Below are positions 1-5,960 of a stretch of DNA of 7,259 nt, piece by piece; the first letter of the stretch is position 1, and each line of letters begins with the position of its first letter. The notes under the pieces were generated by a model, which saw only the letters and a program-made list of their open reading frames with translations, did not search any database and had not been told where the DNA came from. The position numbers and the translations under genes are program-made. This DNA is from JBDKTH01 sp964558295 (GTDB lineage Bacteria > Planctomycetota > Planctomycetia > Pirellulales > Thermoguttaceae), in the NCBI GenBank assembly GCA_964558295.1, contig CAZLDQ010000258.1:1-7259 (forward strand). Direction: 5' to 3'.

Positions 1-84
1 GGGTTGGGATTGGGGTTGGCCTTTGCGGTCGATGCAAGAGACTATCGGCAATCGACACCAACTACCGACACTCAACAAGAAGCT
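1..84. other. Short non-coding edge with a G-rich tract
   Basis: This stretch lies downstream of the transglutaminase-like gene and is cut by the window edge. The first 19 bases hold four G-runs (3, 3, 4 and 2 Gs) separated by TT, ATT and TT, so the plus strand could form a two-tetrad G-quadruplex, or a three-tetrad one if the tract continues to the left. I see no convincing terminator hairpin with a T-tract for the minus-strand gene that ends at 85, and no gene. Confidence 0.3.
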
Positions 85-1032
85 CTACTCCGCCACGATC
101 TCGCGCACGAATCGCACCTTCGGCTTGCCCTGCGCCGCACCGCCGGTGACTTTTTCCGCCATATAGCGTTTCCGTTCCCGGCCGTCGCGGAAGTTGTCCC
201 CCTTTTGCAGAATGGGGCGTGTCTCGGGAATCCCACCAAACGCCCGCGAGCCTGCGGCCTGACAGGGGAACCAGTGTCCCTTGCCTTCTTTGTCCACTAG
301 GTAGAACTCGGGATAGCAATGCCCTGGCACCCAGACCGTCCGAGCCGGAATGTCGCTCGCCCGGCAGATGGCTATAAACAACGAGGTCAACTCTTCGCAG
401 TCGCCCGTCTCGTCGCGCAACGCGGCCAACGCCCCCTTGATCGGCCCGTTCTCATACTTGACCTTCTCCCGGACCCAATCGTAGATCGCCTCGACCCGTT
501 GCCATGCCTTGTCCTTGTCCGTGCCGATCTGCTTGGCCAAGGCCTTGATCTTCGGGTTGTTGCTCTCGATCAAGGGGCTGGGGGCCAGGTAGGGGCGGAC
601 CGTCTTGTCTAACTTCCGCTTCTCCGGAAGCTCGTAAATGTCGGTATTGTCCGGCGGAAGCTGTTCGCTCCGCCGCACCTCAAACGTCACCAACGCCTTC
701 ACCTCGCGACTGGCCGGTAGATTGGGGATCGTGACAATCATCTGCTTGACCCCTTCAATCGACTCGTAGCTGATCCGTGCCAGCGGTGAAATGTCTTCAT
801 TGACCACGACTACCTGTTGCTCCGGCCAGTCAACCGGCACCGGGATCGTCCCCACCAGATCGCTGCACGGCCCCCCTTCGGCAATGACAATCATCCCCGC
901 CCGCCACCGCTGTGTCGTCGTTTTGCCCAGCTTCACCCCTTGCTCATCCCCCGCCTTCTTGAACTGGGCCCAAGCAGCGTTCGACACACAGAGCCACAAG
1001 ACCAGACAACTGAGGAGCCAGCGAACGTGCAC
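85..1032 (-). CDS. Secreted transglutaminase-like (papain-fold) protein
   Basis: This is a 315-residue exported protein with a transglutaminase-like core in its second half. The GTG start at 1032 is preferred over upstream in-frame starts because a GGAGG ribosome site lies 9 nt before it and a signal peptide follows at once (hydrophobic residues about 5-20, AWA cleavage near 22). Residues about 23-150 look like a beta-rich domain with no family I recognise. The core shows GDCEE with the presumed catalytic Cys212 and GHCYPEF with His238. The third triad position, usually Asp in a W-x-x-x-D context, reads W254-F-P-C-Q258, so the Asp appears to be replaced. Family members include proteases and cross-linking enzymes, so substrate and reaction are unknown; a structural, non-catalytic role is possible. 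It is transcribed away from the methyltransferase and shares no operon with any gene in view. Confidence 0.8.
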   Translation of the reverse strand: MHVRWLLSCLVLWLCVSNAAWAQFKKAGDEQGVKLGKTTTQRWRAGMIVIAEGGPCSDLVGTIPVPVDWPEQQVVVVNEDISPLARISYESIEGVKQMIVTIPNLPASREVKALVTFEVRRSEQLPPDNTDIYELPEKRKLDKTVRPYLAPSPLIESNNPKIKALAKQIGTDKDKAWQRVEAIYDWVREKVKYENGPIKGALAALRDETGDCEELTSLFIAICRASDIPARTVWVPGHCYPEFYLVDKEGKGHWFPCQAAGSRAFGGIPETRPILQKGDNFRDGRERKRYMAEKVTGGAAQGKPKVRFVREIVAE

Positions 1033-1227
1033 AGTGGTTACCCTCCGCCAACAAGAGTTCCCCAAACAGCCATATTTCTCTATTGTAAATCGAAACGAGC
1101 CCGTCGCGAGCGCAAAAACGCCCTTCCCGTGTCTCCACGGAAAGAGAAGCCATTGCCGACCGCCAACCGATCGGATGAAATGTCCGTAGATTCCCTGTAA
1201 TCCCTGCAATCGTCAAAAGGAACGACC
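1033..1227. promoter_or_regulatory. Divergent intergenic region with weak promoter candidates
   Basis: These 195 bp separate two divergent genes and should hold both promoters. For the minus-strand transglutaminase-like gene a TACAAT box (1082-1087) would give a leader of about 40 nt, but no good -35 lies 16-18 bp upstream. For the plus-strand methyltransferase gene, TTGCCG (1153-1158) and TGAAAT (1176-1181) are spaced by 17 bp and each matches the consensus at four of six positions. An imperfect 10-bp tandem repeat around TCCCTG lies at about 1190-1209. None of these is strong, and no operator palindrome stands out. Confidence 0.3.
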
Positions 1228-2226
1228 ATGAGCGAACCGTGGCCCACCCCCCAAAAGATCCTGGAGATGGCCGGTGGCTTTCGGGCAGCGTGCGTCCTTG
1301 GCGCAGCGGCCGAGTTGGACCTGTTCTCCTTGCTGGCCGACGTCCCTCTGGCAGCCGAAGAGGTCGCCGAACGACTCTCGGCCGATCTTCGGGCAACGCG
1401 CATGCTCTTGGACGCCGTAACCGCACTGGGACTGCTCGACAAACAGAACCAACGCTATGGAGTCCCCGAGCCGCTGGTGCCGCTTTTGTCCAGTAGCGGC
1501 TCGCGCACGTTGCTGCCGATGCTCCGGCATCAGTTGAACATCCAGCGCAACTGGGAGCAGTTGGCCTGGGTGGTCAAGTCGGGCCAACCGGCCGAGCGCC
1601 GGGCGAGCATTCGGGGGGCTGAAGCCGATCGAGCAGCCTTCGTGGCCGCCATGCACAGCATCTCCGGTCCCGTGGCCGACACAGTCGTCGGGCAGCTGAT
1701 GCCGGTGGAGTGCACTCATCTGTTGGACGTGGGAGGGGCCTCGGGCACCTGGACCTTGGCCTTCCTCCGCGCCCTACCCCAGGCCACTGCCACGCTGTTT
1801 GATCTCCCCGACGCCATCGAGCAGGCCCGGCACCGCTTCGAGGGGACCGAATATGCTGATCGGATTCAACTCGTCCCCGGCAACTTCTATGTCGACGAGT
1901 TACCCCACGGCGCCGATTTCGCCTGGGTCAGCGCAATCGCCCATCAGCACGACCGCGAGCACAACCGTGCGCTTTACGCCAAAGTGTTCGCCGCCTTGGT
2001 CCCCGGGGGCCGGATCGGAATTCGCGATATCGTCATGGAACCCAATCGCACCGCCCCCCTCGACGGCGCCTTGTTTGCCATCAACATGCTCGTGGGCACG
2101 GAGACCGGCGGCACCTTCACGCTCGAAGAGTTCGCCGAAGACCTCCAGGCGGTCGGCTTCACCAACGTCGAACTGCGGATCAAATCGTCCGACATGAACT
2201 CCGTCGTGTTGGCCCAGAGACCGTAG
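1228..2226 (+). CDS. SAM-dependent O-methyltransferase-like protein
   Basis: This 332-residue protein fits the two-domain small-molecule O-methyltransferase family (acetylserotonin or hydroxyneurosporene O-methyltransferase type). Residues about 10-95 form the helical, winged-helix-like dimerisation domain (FRAACVLGAAAELDLFSLL; later ATRMLLDAVTALGLL). The class I Rossmann fold begins with motif I, LLDVGGASGTW (165-175), followed by the acidic strand end in FDLPDAIEQA (191-200) and VPGGRIGIRDIVM (258-270). The usual catalytic HDW motif is absent: the matching loop reads SAIAHQHDREHN (235-246), so a His could still act as base, but the chemistry may differ. The ATG has an AAGGA ribosome site about 7 nt upstream. 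It is a single-gene unit, convergent with the BtuF gene. The substrate cannot be told from the sequence. Confidence 0.85.
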   Translation: MSEPWPTPQKILEMAGGFRAACVLGAAAELDLFSLLADVPLAAEEVAERLSADLRATRMLLDAVTALGLLDKQNQRYGVPEPLVPLLSSSGSRTLLPMLRHQLNIQRNWEQLAWVVKSGQPAERRASIRGAEADRAAFVAAMHSISGPVADTVVGQLMPVECTHLLDVGGASGTWTLAFLRALPQATATLFDLPDAIEQARHRFEGTEYADRIQLVPGNFYVDELPHGADFAWVSAIAHQHDREHNRALYAKVFAALVPGGRIGIRDIVMEPNRTAPLDGALFAINMLVGTETGGTFTLEEFAEDLQAVGFTNVELRIKSSDMNSVVLAQRP

Positions 2227-2432
2227 CGACGGGCAGCCGTCATCGTTGCCTGCCACAATATCGCCCGGCACAAAGGCCGCGGCCAATCGAGTCATGGGGT
2301 ATCGTCGTCAACGCCACGTTGCAAGTCGGCCGACCGAAAGTGATTTCTTCAACGGGCTGTTAGACATCTTGCCTGAGGTGTACTGTGCAGCCCCCACGGC
2401 CAGGCAGGATGCTTGGCTTACAACATACAAGC
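2227..2432. other. Convergent intergenic spacer, no gene seen
   Basis: This is the gap between the convergent methyltransferase and BtuF-like genes. Directly after the methyltransferase stop, GACGG (2228-2232) and CCGTC (2237-2241) could form a 5-bp hairpin with a GCAG loop, but no T-tract follows, so it is at best a weak terminator. A plus-strand frame runs through the rest of the spacer into the antisense of the BtuF gene; it has no ribosome site and no recognisable domain and is not called as a gene. Confidence 0.4.
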
Positions 2433-2454
2433 GGAACGCCGCAGATGGCGTTCC
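2433..2454 (-). terminator. Perfect 8-bp hairpin at the end of the B12 operon
   Basis: GGAACGCC (2433-2440) and GGCGTTCC (2447-2454) are perfect inverted repeats around a 6-nt loop, and the hairpin begins at the base right after the TAG stop of the BtuF-like gene. On the minus strand it is followed by GCTTGTATGTTG, which is T-rich but not a pure T-tract. It is a reasonable intrinsic terminator for the operon, possibly acting in both directions between the convergent genes. A 3'-end-stabilising hairpin is the alternative. Confidence 0.55.
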
Positions 2455-3420
2455 CTACAGGCGTACGGGTGTTTGCATTGGTTTCTCCCTCTGCTTCGTG
2501 CTATGGGCCTTCGCCCACGCTTTGAAAGTCTCATGGAGCCGTTCCAAGAGAAGGACAAATCGGGGGCCGGGGATCGGGGCAAAATCGTCGGTGAAGACGT
2601 GGACCTGTCCGGTGCGCACCGCCTCAACGCCGGATAGGGAGTTCCAATCGTTTCGGAGAGTCTCGACGTCGTCGGCCTGCCAGGAAGCCAGTTCGACGAT
2701 CACCTCGGGATTAGCGTGGAGGATGCCTTCACTGCTGACCACGGGGAAGGGGACCTGTTCGTCGGCAAACACATTCTGCCCACCAGCCATCGTGATGAGC
2801 CGATTGAGATAACCGTCCGGTCCGGCGACATAGCAGTCGGTGATTCCTCCGGTGCCGCGGGTGCGATCAATGCAGAGCATCACGCGCGTGGGCGGAAGCG
2901 AAGCGGCTGCGCGTTGCACGGCGTCCATGCGCAAACGGAGGCGAGCCACGAGCGCCTTGGCCTCGGTTGCCCGATGGCAGCGGTCGCCGATCGTGCCGAT
3001 CGACTCCAGAATTCCCTCGAGACTCTTGTGCGAAACAACCAGCCGGTTCAACCCCAATTCCCGCAGTCCTGGAATCGCTTGGTCATGTTCCTGGAGCATG
3101 ACGACCAGGTCGGGGTGCAGGGCAACGATCCCCTCGAGGTTTGGATCCAGAAAGCCGCCCACCTTGGCCTTTTCGCGAACCTCGGGAGGATAAGTACAGT
3201 AGCGGGTTACGCCGACGACCCGCTCGCCCAGGCCGAGGGCAAAAAGCGTCTCCGTAATGCTCGGGGCCAAGGAGACGATCCGCCGGTAGTCGGCAGCTCG
3301 GGCCGTGGTCTGCGAGGCATTCCCGTGGAGGGTTCGCGGCAGTAGGCTACGGGCCAGATAGCTGCCGGCGAACACCAGCCCCACCAGGAGGGCCGCGGCG
3401 AACTTGCCTTGTCGGATCAC
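2455..3420 (-). CDS. btuF: BtuF-like periplasmic cobalamin-binding protein
   Basis: This is a 321-residue helical-backbone substrate-binding protein of the BtuF/FecB type, which would deliver vitamin B12 to a BtuCD ABC importer. An N-terminal hydrophobic segment (about 8-27) is either a signal peptide or an uncleaved anchor; there is no lipobox. The family signature follows: RRIVSLAPSITETLFALGLG (46-65), GVTRYCTYPPEV (70-81), LEGIVALHPDLVVM (95-108) and, in the second lobe, SSEGILHANPEVIVE (229-243). Glu57 and Glu231 sit where the two glutamates of BtuF-type proteins dock onto the permease. The GTG start is set by an AGGAGG site (3427-3432) spaced by 6 nt. It is the last gene of the riboswitch operon, 39 bp after the PEP-CTERM gene. 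The riboswitch supports cobalamin over a siderophore as ligand. No btuC or btuD lies beside it; they must be elsewhere if the protein is used for import. Confidence 0.85.
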   Translation of the reverse strand: MIRQGKFAAALLVGLVFAGSYLARSLLPRTLHGNASQTTARAADYRRIVSLAPSITETLFALGLGERVVGVTRYCTYPPEVREKAKVGGFLDPNLEGIVALHPDLVVMLQEHDQAIPGLRELGLNRLVVSHKSLEGILESIGTIGDRCHRATEAKALVARLRLRMDAVQRAAASLPPTRVMLCIDRTRGTGGITDCYVAGPDGYLNRLITMAGGQNVFADEQVPFPVVSSEGILHANPEVIVELASWQADDVETLRNDWNSLSGVEAVRTGQVHVFTDDFAPIPGPRFVLLLERLHETFKAWAKAHSTKQREKPMQTPVRL

Positions 3421-3459
3421 CCCTTCCCTCCTCGCTGCACACTACATTGCCTGCGGCTG

Positions 3460-4596
3460 TCACACCCGCGTGCGACGGCGATACCACATTAGCCCCACAG
3501 CCCCGAGCCCCACGAGCAGGAGCGACGACGGCTCCGGCACCGAGGCGGGGAATTCGCCAGCCAGGAAATCCGCGGCATTGAAGACGTAGAACTGGCTGGC
3601 GCCATACGTCATGACGAGGATTTGATCAAGGAGTGGGTTGTAGGCCAACGAACTGTATATGGTGTATCCCAGCAGGGCCTTGCCGATGTCGTAGGTCTCC
3701 GAAGTTCCGTTCGGACGAAACACGGTCACCCCTTCGTTGCCACCAACGAAGAGATAGCCGCGGGCGTCGAAGAACATCCCGGCCCCGCTGTTGTTGTTGT
3801 AATTGTCTGGGTTCAGCGGCGTTCCGTCTTCCCAGTCCAGCGTCTGGCCGAGGGCGTAGGCTTCGTCCACGGCGGCCGCCTCAAAGTATTTGATCAGCCC
3901 CCGGGTATCGCCGTAGCCGCTGCAGGCATAGAGGTTTCCGTTGGCATCAACGGCAATCGAAGCGCTGGCCCCCGGAATGTTGGCGATCACCTTCTGGGAC
4001 ATGCCCGTGGTCTCGTCGAAGACGCTCACATGACTCTTGGCATCGGTCATGTAGGTGTCGACCCCGTGGTTGATGAAGTACTTCGACGCCGAGTCAGGCA
4101 TCGTCGAACGGGCCGAGACGGCGATCAGGTCGTAATGCCAATCGATGTCGCCAACCGGCTGGCTGACCGTACCGCCGTTGACCGGCATGCTGAACAACCG
4201 GCCGTTATGCCATTCTTCGCCCATGTAGATCTTCCACCCGCCGGCACCGTTGCCGATCAAGATCCGCGACCCGTCCTGGGAGAAGTTGATCGGCCCGGCG
4301 TCGGAACTGTTCGCATAGGAACCGCTGCCCGAGTCGTCGGGCACGCCGCTGATCTGGCCGATCTGTGTGAACTGGCTGCCGTTGACCTCGGTTTGCCGCC
4401 AGATTCCGATGCCGTCGTTGACGTAGAGCAATCCGTCCTGGTTGTAGCGGACGCCTACGAAAAACGAGTAGTCGCTGGACGTGGGGATTCCCGTAATGGT
4501 TGCCGCCGGGCTGGGCACAACCGGACCGGCGAAGGCGTTGACCGTCATGGCCGCCCACAGGCTGCCGATCAGGATCGTAAGTCGAGGCATGTTCAT
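3460..4596 (-). CDS. PEP-CTERM-anchored secreted protein, propeller-like
   Basis: This 378-residue exported protein has a signal peptide (cleavage near AFA, about residue 23) and a C-terminal sorting signal: VPEP at 353-356, a hydrophobic helix to about 370 and the basic end WYRRRTRV. PEP-CTERM proteins are processed by an exosortase and stay at the cell envelope or in the extracellular matrix. Between them are repeated strand-turn-strand units typical of beta-propellers, for example VRYNQDGLLYVNDG, INFSQDGSRILIGNG, SIAVDANGNLYACSG and MFFDARGYLFVGGNEG. I cannot name the propeller family. The body is rich in Asn, Gly, Tyr and Asp and holds one Cys (225). The ATG has a GGAG site 8 nt upstream. 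It lies between the DUF1559 gene (87 bp gap) and the BtuF-like gene (39 bp gap), in a B12-riboswitch operon. A role in binding corrinoids at the surface is inferred from context only; a structural matrix protein is the alternative. Confidence 0.8.
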   Translation of the reverse strand: MNMPRLTILIGSLWAAMTVNAFAGPVVPSPAATITGIPTSSDYSFFVGVRYNQDGLLYVNDGIGIWRQTEVNGSQFTQIGQISGVPDDSGSGSYANSSDAGPINFSQDGSRILIGNGAGGWKIYMGEEWHNGRLFSMPVNGGTVSQPVGDIDWHYDLIAVSARSTMPDSASKYFINHGVDTYMTDAKSHVSVFDETTGMSQKVIANIPGASASIAVDANGNLYACSGYGDTRGLIKYFEAAAVDEAYALGQTLDWEDGTPLNPDNYNNNSGAGMFFDARGYLFVGGNEGVTVFRPNGTSETYDIGKALLGYTIYSSLAYNPLLDQILVMTYGASQFYVFNAADFLAGEFPASVPEPSSLLLVGLGAVGLMWYRRRTRV

Positions 4597-4608
4597 CGTT
4601 GAGGCTCC

Positions 4609-4637
4609 TTTCAGGTTGTTTTCAGGTTGTTTTCAGG
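4609..4637. repeat. 11-bp tandem repeat, 2.6 copies
   Basis: The unit TTTCAGGTTGT occurs at 4609-4619 and 4620-4630 and again, shortened to its first 7 bases, at 4631-4637. It lies in the leader of the PEP-CTERM gene, and on the minus strand the last copy runs directly into its ribosome site. Copy-number change here would alter the spacing between the upstream palindrome and the ribosome site. Confidence 0.75.
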
Positions 4638-4642
4638 GAGCC

Positions 4643-4664
4643 CCTCTCCCGCAAGCGGGCGAGG
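4643..4664. repeat. REP-like GC-rich palindrome
   Basis: CCTCTCCCGC is followed by its near-complement around AA, giving nine pairs and one mismatch over 22 bp. The core resembles the dispersed CTCTCCCGC/GCGGGAGAG palindrome found in many GC-rich bacterial genomes, so it may be one copy of a genome-wide repeat. It sits between the DUF1559 and PEP-CTERM genes. On the minus strand no T-tract follows, so it is more likely an mRNA-stability or processing hairpin than a terminator. Confidence 0.55.
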
Positions 4665-4683
4665 AGCGTTGTGTTGGGCATTC

Positions 4684-5562
4684 TCAGTCCAAGGCCGCTC
4701 CGTCGACCACGTCACGGCCAGCCCGGGTGCAAAGTGCACGGAGGACTGCCTGATCGACGGTTTCGCGCAGGAAGCGAACGGCACCGTCGCACAGCAGGAT
4801 CTGCACACCGCCGGGATGGTCGCTCCACATTTCGTTGTCCTGGTTCGTGTTAGGACGGGTATGCTGGTCGAAGATGTTCTCCCCGTTGGCCCATTCGCCG
4901 TCCCAGGTCGATCCGCGTCCCGAGTCTTCGGTAACGACGATCGTGTTGGAGGCTCCGTCGTGGATTTTGGCTAGCGAAATCGCCTGTTCCCAGATCATCA
5001 CGCCGTTGTTCGTGGCAATAACGTTGGGCAATTTGTGGCCGAACATCCCACCATAGTCCGTACAAGCCCGACCGTTGCGGCTGGTGTTCCCTTGTCGGTC
5101 GCTTGCCAACCGGCTGGTGCTCGGGCAGAGGTAGACCGGCAGCACCTGGCTGACCGCCTCGTGGTTCTGCGAATCGTCGTAGCGCAGATTGATGTCGTAG
5201 AGTCGGTAGACGTTCTCCTGTTCGAGAAACGGCAAGATCCAGGTGGACCAAGCCAGCCACTTGTCAGGCTTGTTGGCCTTTTTCATGCGGTCGGTACAGC
5301 CTGGCGGAAAGGTGGCGCAGGCCGCATGATAGTCGTGCAAGGCGATGCCAATCTGACGCAGATTGTTGGCGCACGTTGCCCGCCGCGCGCTCTCGCGCGC
5401 TGCTTGCACCGCAGGCAACAACAGGGCAAGCAACACGCCGATCACCGCGAGAACCACCAGCAGTTCCACGAGAGTGAACGCCGTGCGCTGTCGCAGTCCG
5501 TCTGGCCTCGCAAAGCATAAGGCTCGGACTCTCAGCACGCGGAAAGGAGTCGTATCAGCCAT
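4684..5562 (-). CDS. DUF1559 pseudopilin-like protein, first gene after B12 riboswitch
   Basis: This is a 292-residue DUF1559 protein of the type expanded in planctomycetes. It has a type IV prepilin-like N-terminus: a basic leader, then AFTLVELLVVLAVIGVL (28-44) with Glu33 at the +5 position and Ala rather than the more usual Gly before the cleavage site. AVQAARESARRATC and LRQIGIALHDYH follow, and the C-terminal H-X9-DG motif is at His249 to Asp259-Gly260 (HPGGVQILLCDG). Such proteins should be membrane-anchored by the N-terminal helix, with a beta-rich globular domain outside; the family's molecular role is unsettled. The ATG at 5562 is the first sensible start after the riboswitch, although its ribosome site is weak. 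The open frame runs back to 5790, but that part lies inside the aptamer and is rejected. A start nearer the FTLVE motif (GTG at about residue 9) cannot be excluded. The gene heads an operon with the PEP-CTERM and BtuF-like genes. Confidence 0.88.
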   Translation of the reverse strand: MADTTPFRVLRVRALCFARPDGLRQRTAFTLVELLVVLAVIGVLLALLLPAVQAARESARRATCANNLRQIGIALHDYHAACATFPPGCTDRMKKANKPDKWLAWSTWILPFLEQENVYRLYDINLRYDDSQNHEAVSQVLPVYLCPSTSRLASDRQGNTSRNGRACTDYGGMFGHKLPNVIATNNGVMIWEQAISLAKIHDGASNTIVVTEDSGRGSTWDGEWANGENIFDQHTRPNTNQDNEMWSDHPGGVQILLCDGAVRFLRETVDQAVLRALCTRAGRDVVDGAALD

Positions 5563-5719
5563 GGGACTCGGTTTGCGGCCGGTCGCAGGCGCAGCGCGAA
5601 CGCAGTCCGACCGCGGACATGCCGATCGGCAGCGCAGCAGACAACGCAACCGTGACGACGGGGCTTCTAAGTAGCCATCCTCTTGGCAGGCCTCGTCCCA
5701 CGCAAGGCACTGACATCCC
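5563..5719 (-). promoter_or_regulatory. Expression platform between riboswitch and DUF1559 gene
   Basis: About 157 nt of GC-rich leader separate aptamer stem P1 from the DUF1559 start. It holds several short hairpins, among them GTCCG/CGGAC (5605-5618) and the self-complementary GCCGATCGGC (5621-5630), but no hairpin followed by a T-tract. The bases just before the ATG (AGTCC) can pair with GGACT about 40 nt upstream, which would hide the start region. This favours translational control or Rho-dependent termination over an intrinsic terminator. An 18-codon frame (5723-5667) starts with an ATG inside the 3' strand of P1, but its ribosome site is poor. Confidence 0.4.
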
Positions 5720-5901
5720 GCATTGGTAGGTCTTCTGACTCCTGAGCCGCTTTCCCCGGCCTTCTCATCGCACAGGTGCGACAATGGCATCTAGAGTCGG
5801 GTGAAGCGATGTGCTCAGTCACAGCGGCGGGGACCGTCCCGGACTTGCACCGGGTTCCCTGTTCGTCGGCGCTTTGCATCAAAGCGGCCGACCACCAACG
5901 C
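5720..5901 (-). ncRNA. Cobalamin (B12) riboswitch
   Basis: This is a complete AdoCbl-class aptamer read on the minus strand. P1 closes the element: GCGTTGGT (5894-5901) pairs with ACCAATGC (5720-5727) over eight pairs including one G-U. An internal hairpin follows: GTCGG/CCGAC plus CGCTTT/AAAGCG with one bulged C (5865-5892). The conserved core (about 5819-5864) reads AGGGAA, then CCGGTGCAAGTCCGGG, then CCCCGCCGCTGTGA, matching the B12-box consensus. A variable hairpin CGCACCTGTGCG lies at 5769-5780. The 3' signature GAGTCAGAAGACCTACC is at 5725-5741. In known cases coenzyme B12 binding lowers expression of uptake or synthesis genes. Here the regulated unit is DUF1559, PEP-CTERM protein and BtuF, consistent with B12 acquisition. 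Confidence 0.95.
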
Positions 5902-5914
5902 ACAATATCGTCCC

Positions 5915-5942
5915 ACTATACACGCACAGGTTGGGTTGTCAA
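5915..5942 (-). promoter_or_regulatory. Strong sigma70-type promoter for the riboswitch operon
   Basis: On the minus strand a perfect TTGACA (5937-5942) and a TATAGT (5915-5920, five of six matches) are spaced by 16 bp. Transcription would begin near 5908, leaving only about 7 nt before riboswitch stem P1. The -35 box lies 10 bp after the stop codon of the upstream lipoprotein gene, so this operon has its own start even though read-through from upstream is possible. Confidence 0.8.
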
Positions 5943-5960
5943 GACGCTTCGCTCAGCGTC
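5943..5960 (-). other. Small hairpin over the lipoprotein stop codon
   Basis: GACGCT (5943-5948) and AGCGTC (5955-5960) are perfect 6-bp inverted repeats with a 6-nt loop. They enclose the TGA stop of the lipoprotein gene and touch the -35 box of the riboswitch promoter. No T-tract follows on the minus strand, so termination here is doubtful; some read-through into the B12 operon is likely. Confidence 0.35.

Noticed and set aside
1033..1209. Upstream ATG extension of the transglutaminase-like gene
   Set aside because: The GTG at 1032 has a GGAGG site and is followed directly by a signal peptide; the extension would bury that signal peptide about 60 residues inside the protein.
2246..2812. 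188-codon plus-strand frame running from the spacer into the BtuF antisense strand
   Set aside because: No ribosome site, no domain, and most of it overlaps the BtuF-like gene in antisense.
3622..4602. Long open frame (326 codons) on the plus strand
   Set aside because: It lies antisense to the PEP-CTERM gene, has no ribosome site and shows no domain. Long antisense frames are common in GC-rich DNA.
4627..4974. Frames containing SPASGRG or PLAGEG
   Set aside because: These are translations of the REP-like palindrome and are a known source of false gene calls, not proteins.
5563..5790. In-frame extension of the DUF1559 gene up to an ATG at 5790
   Set aside because: It would place coding sequence inside the riboswitch aptamer, and the extra residues do not resemble a prepilin leader.
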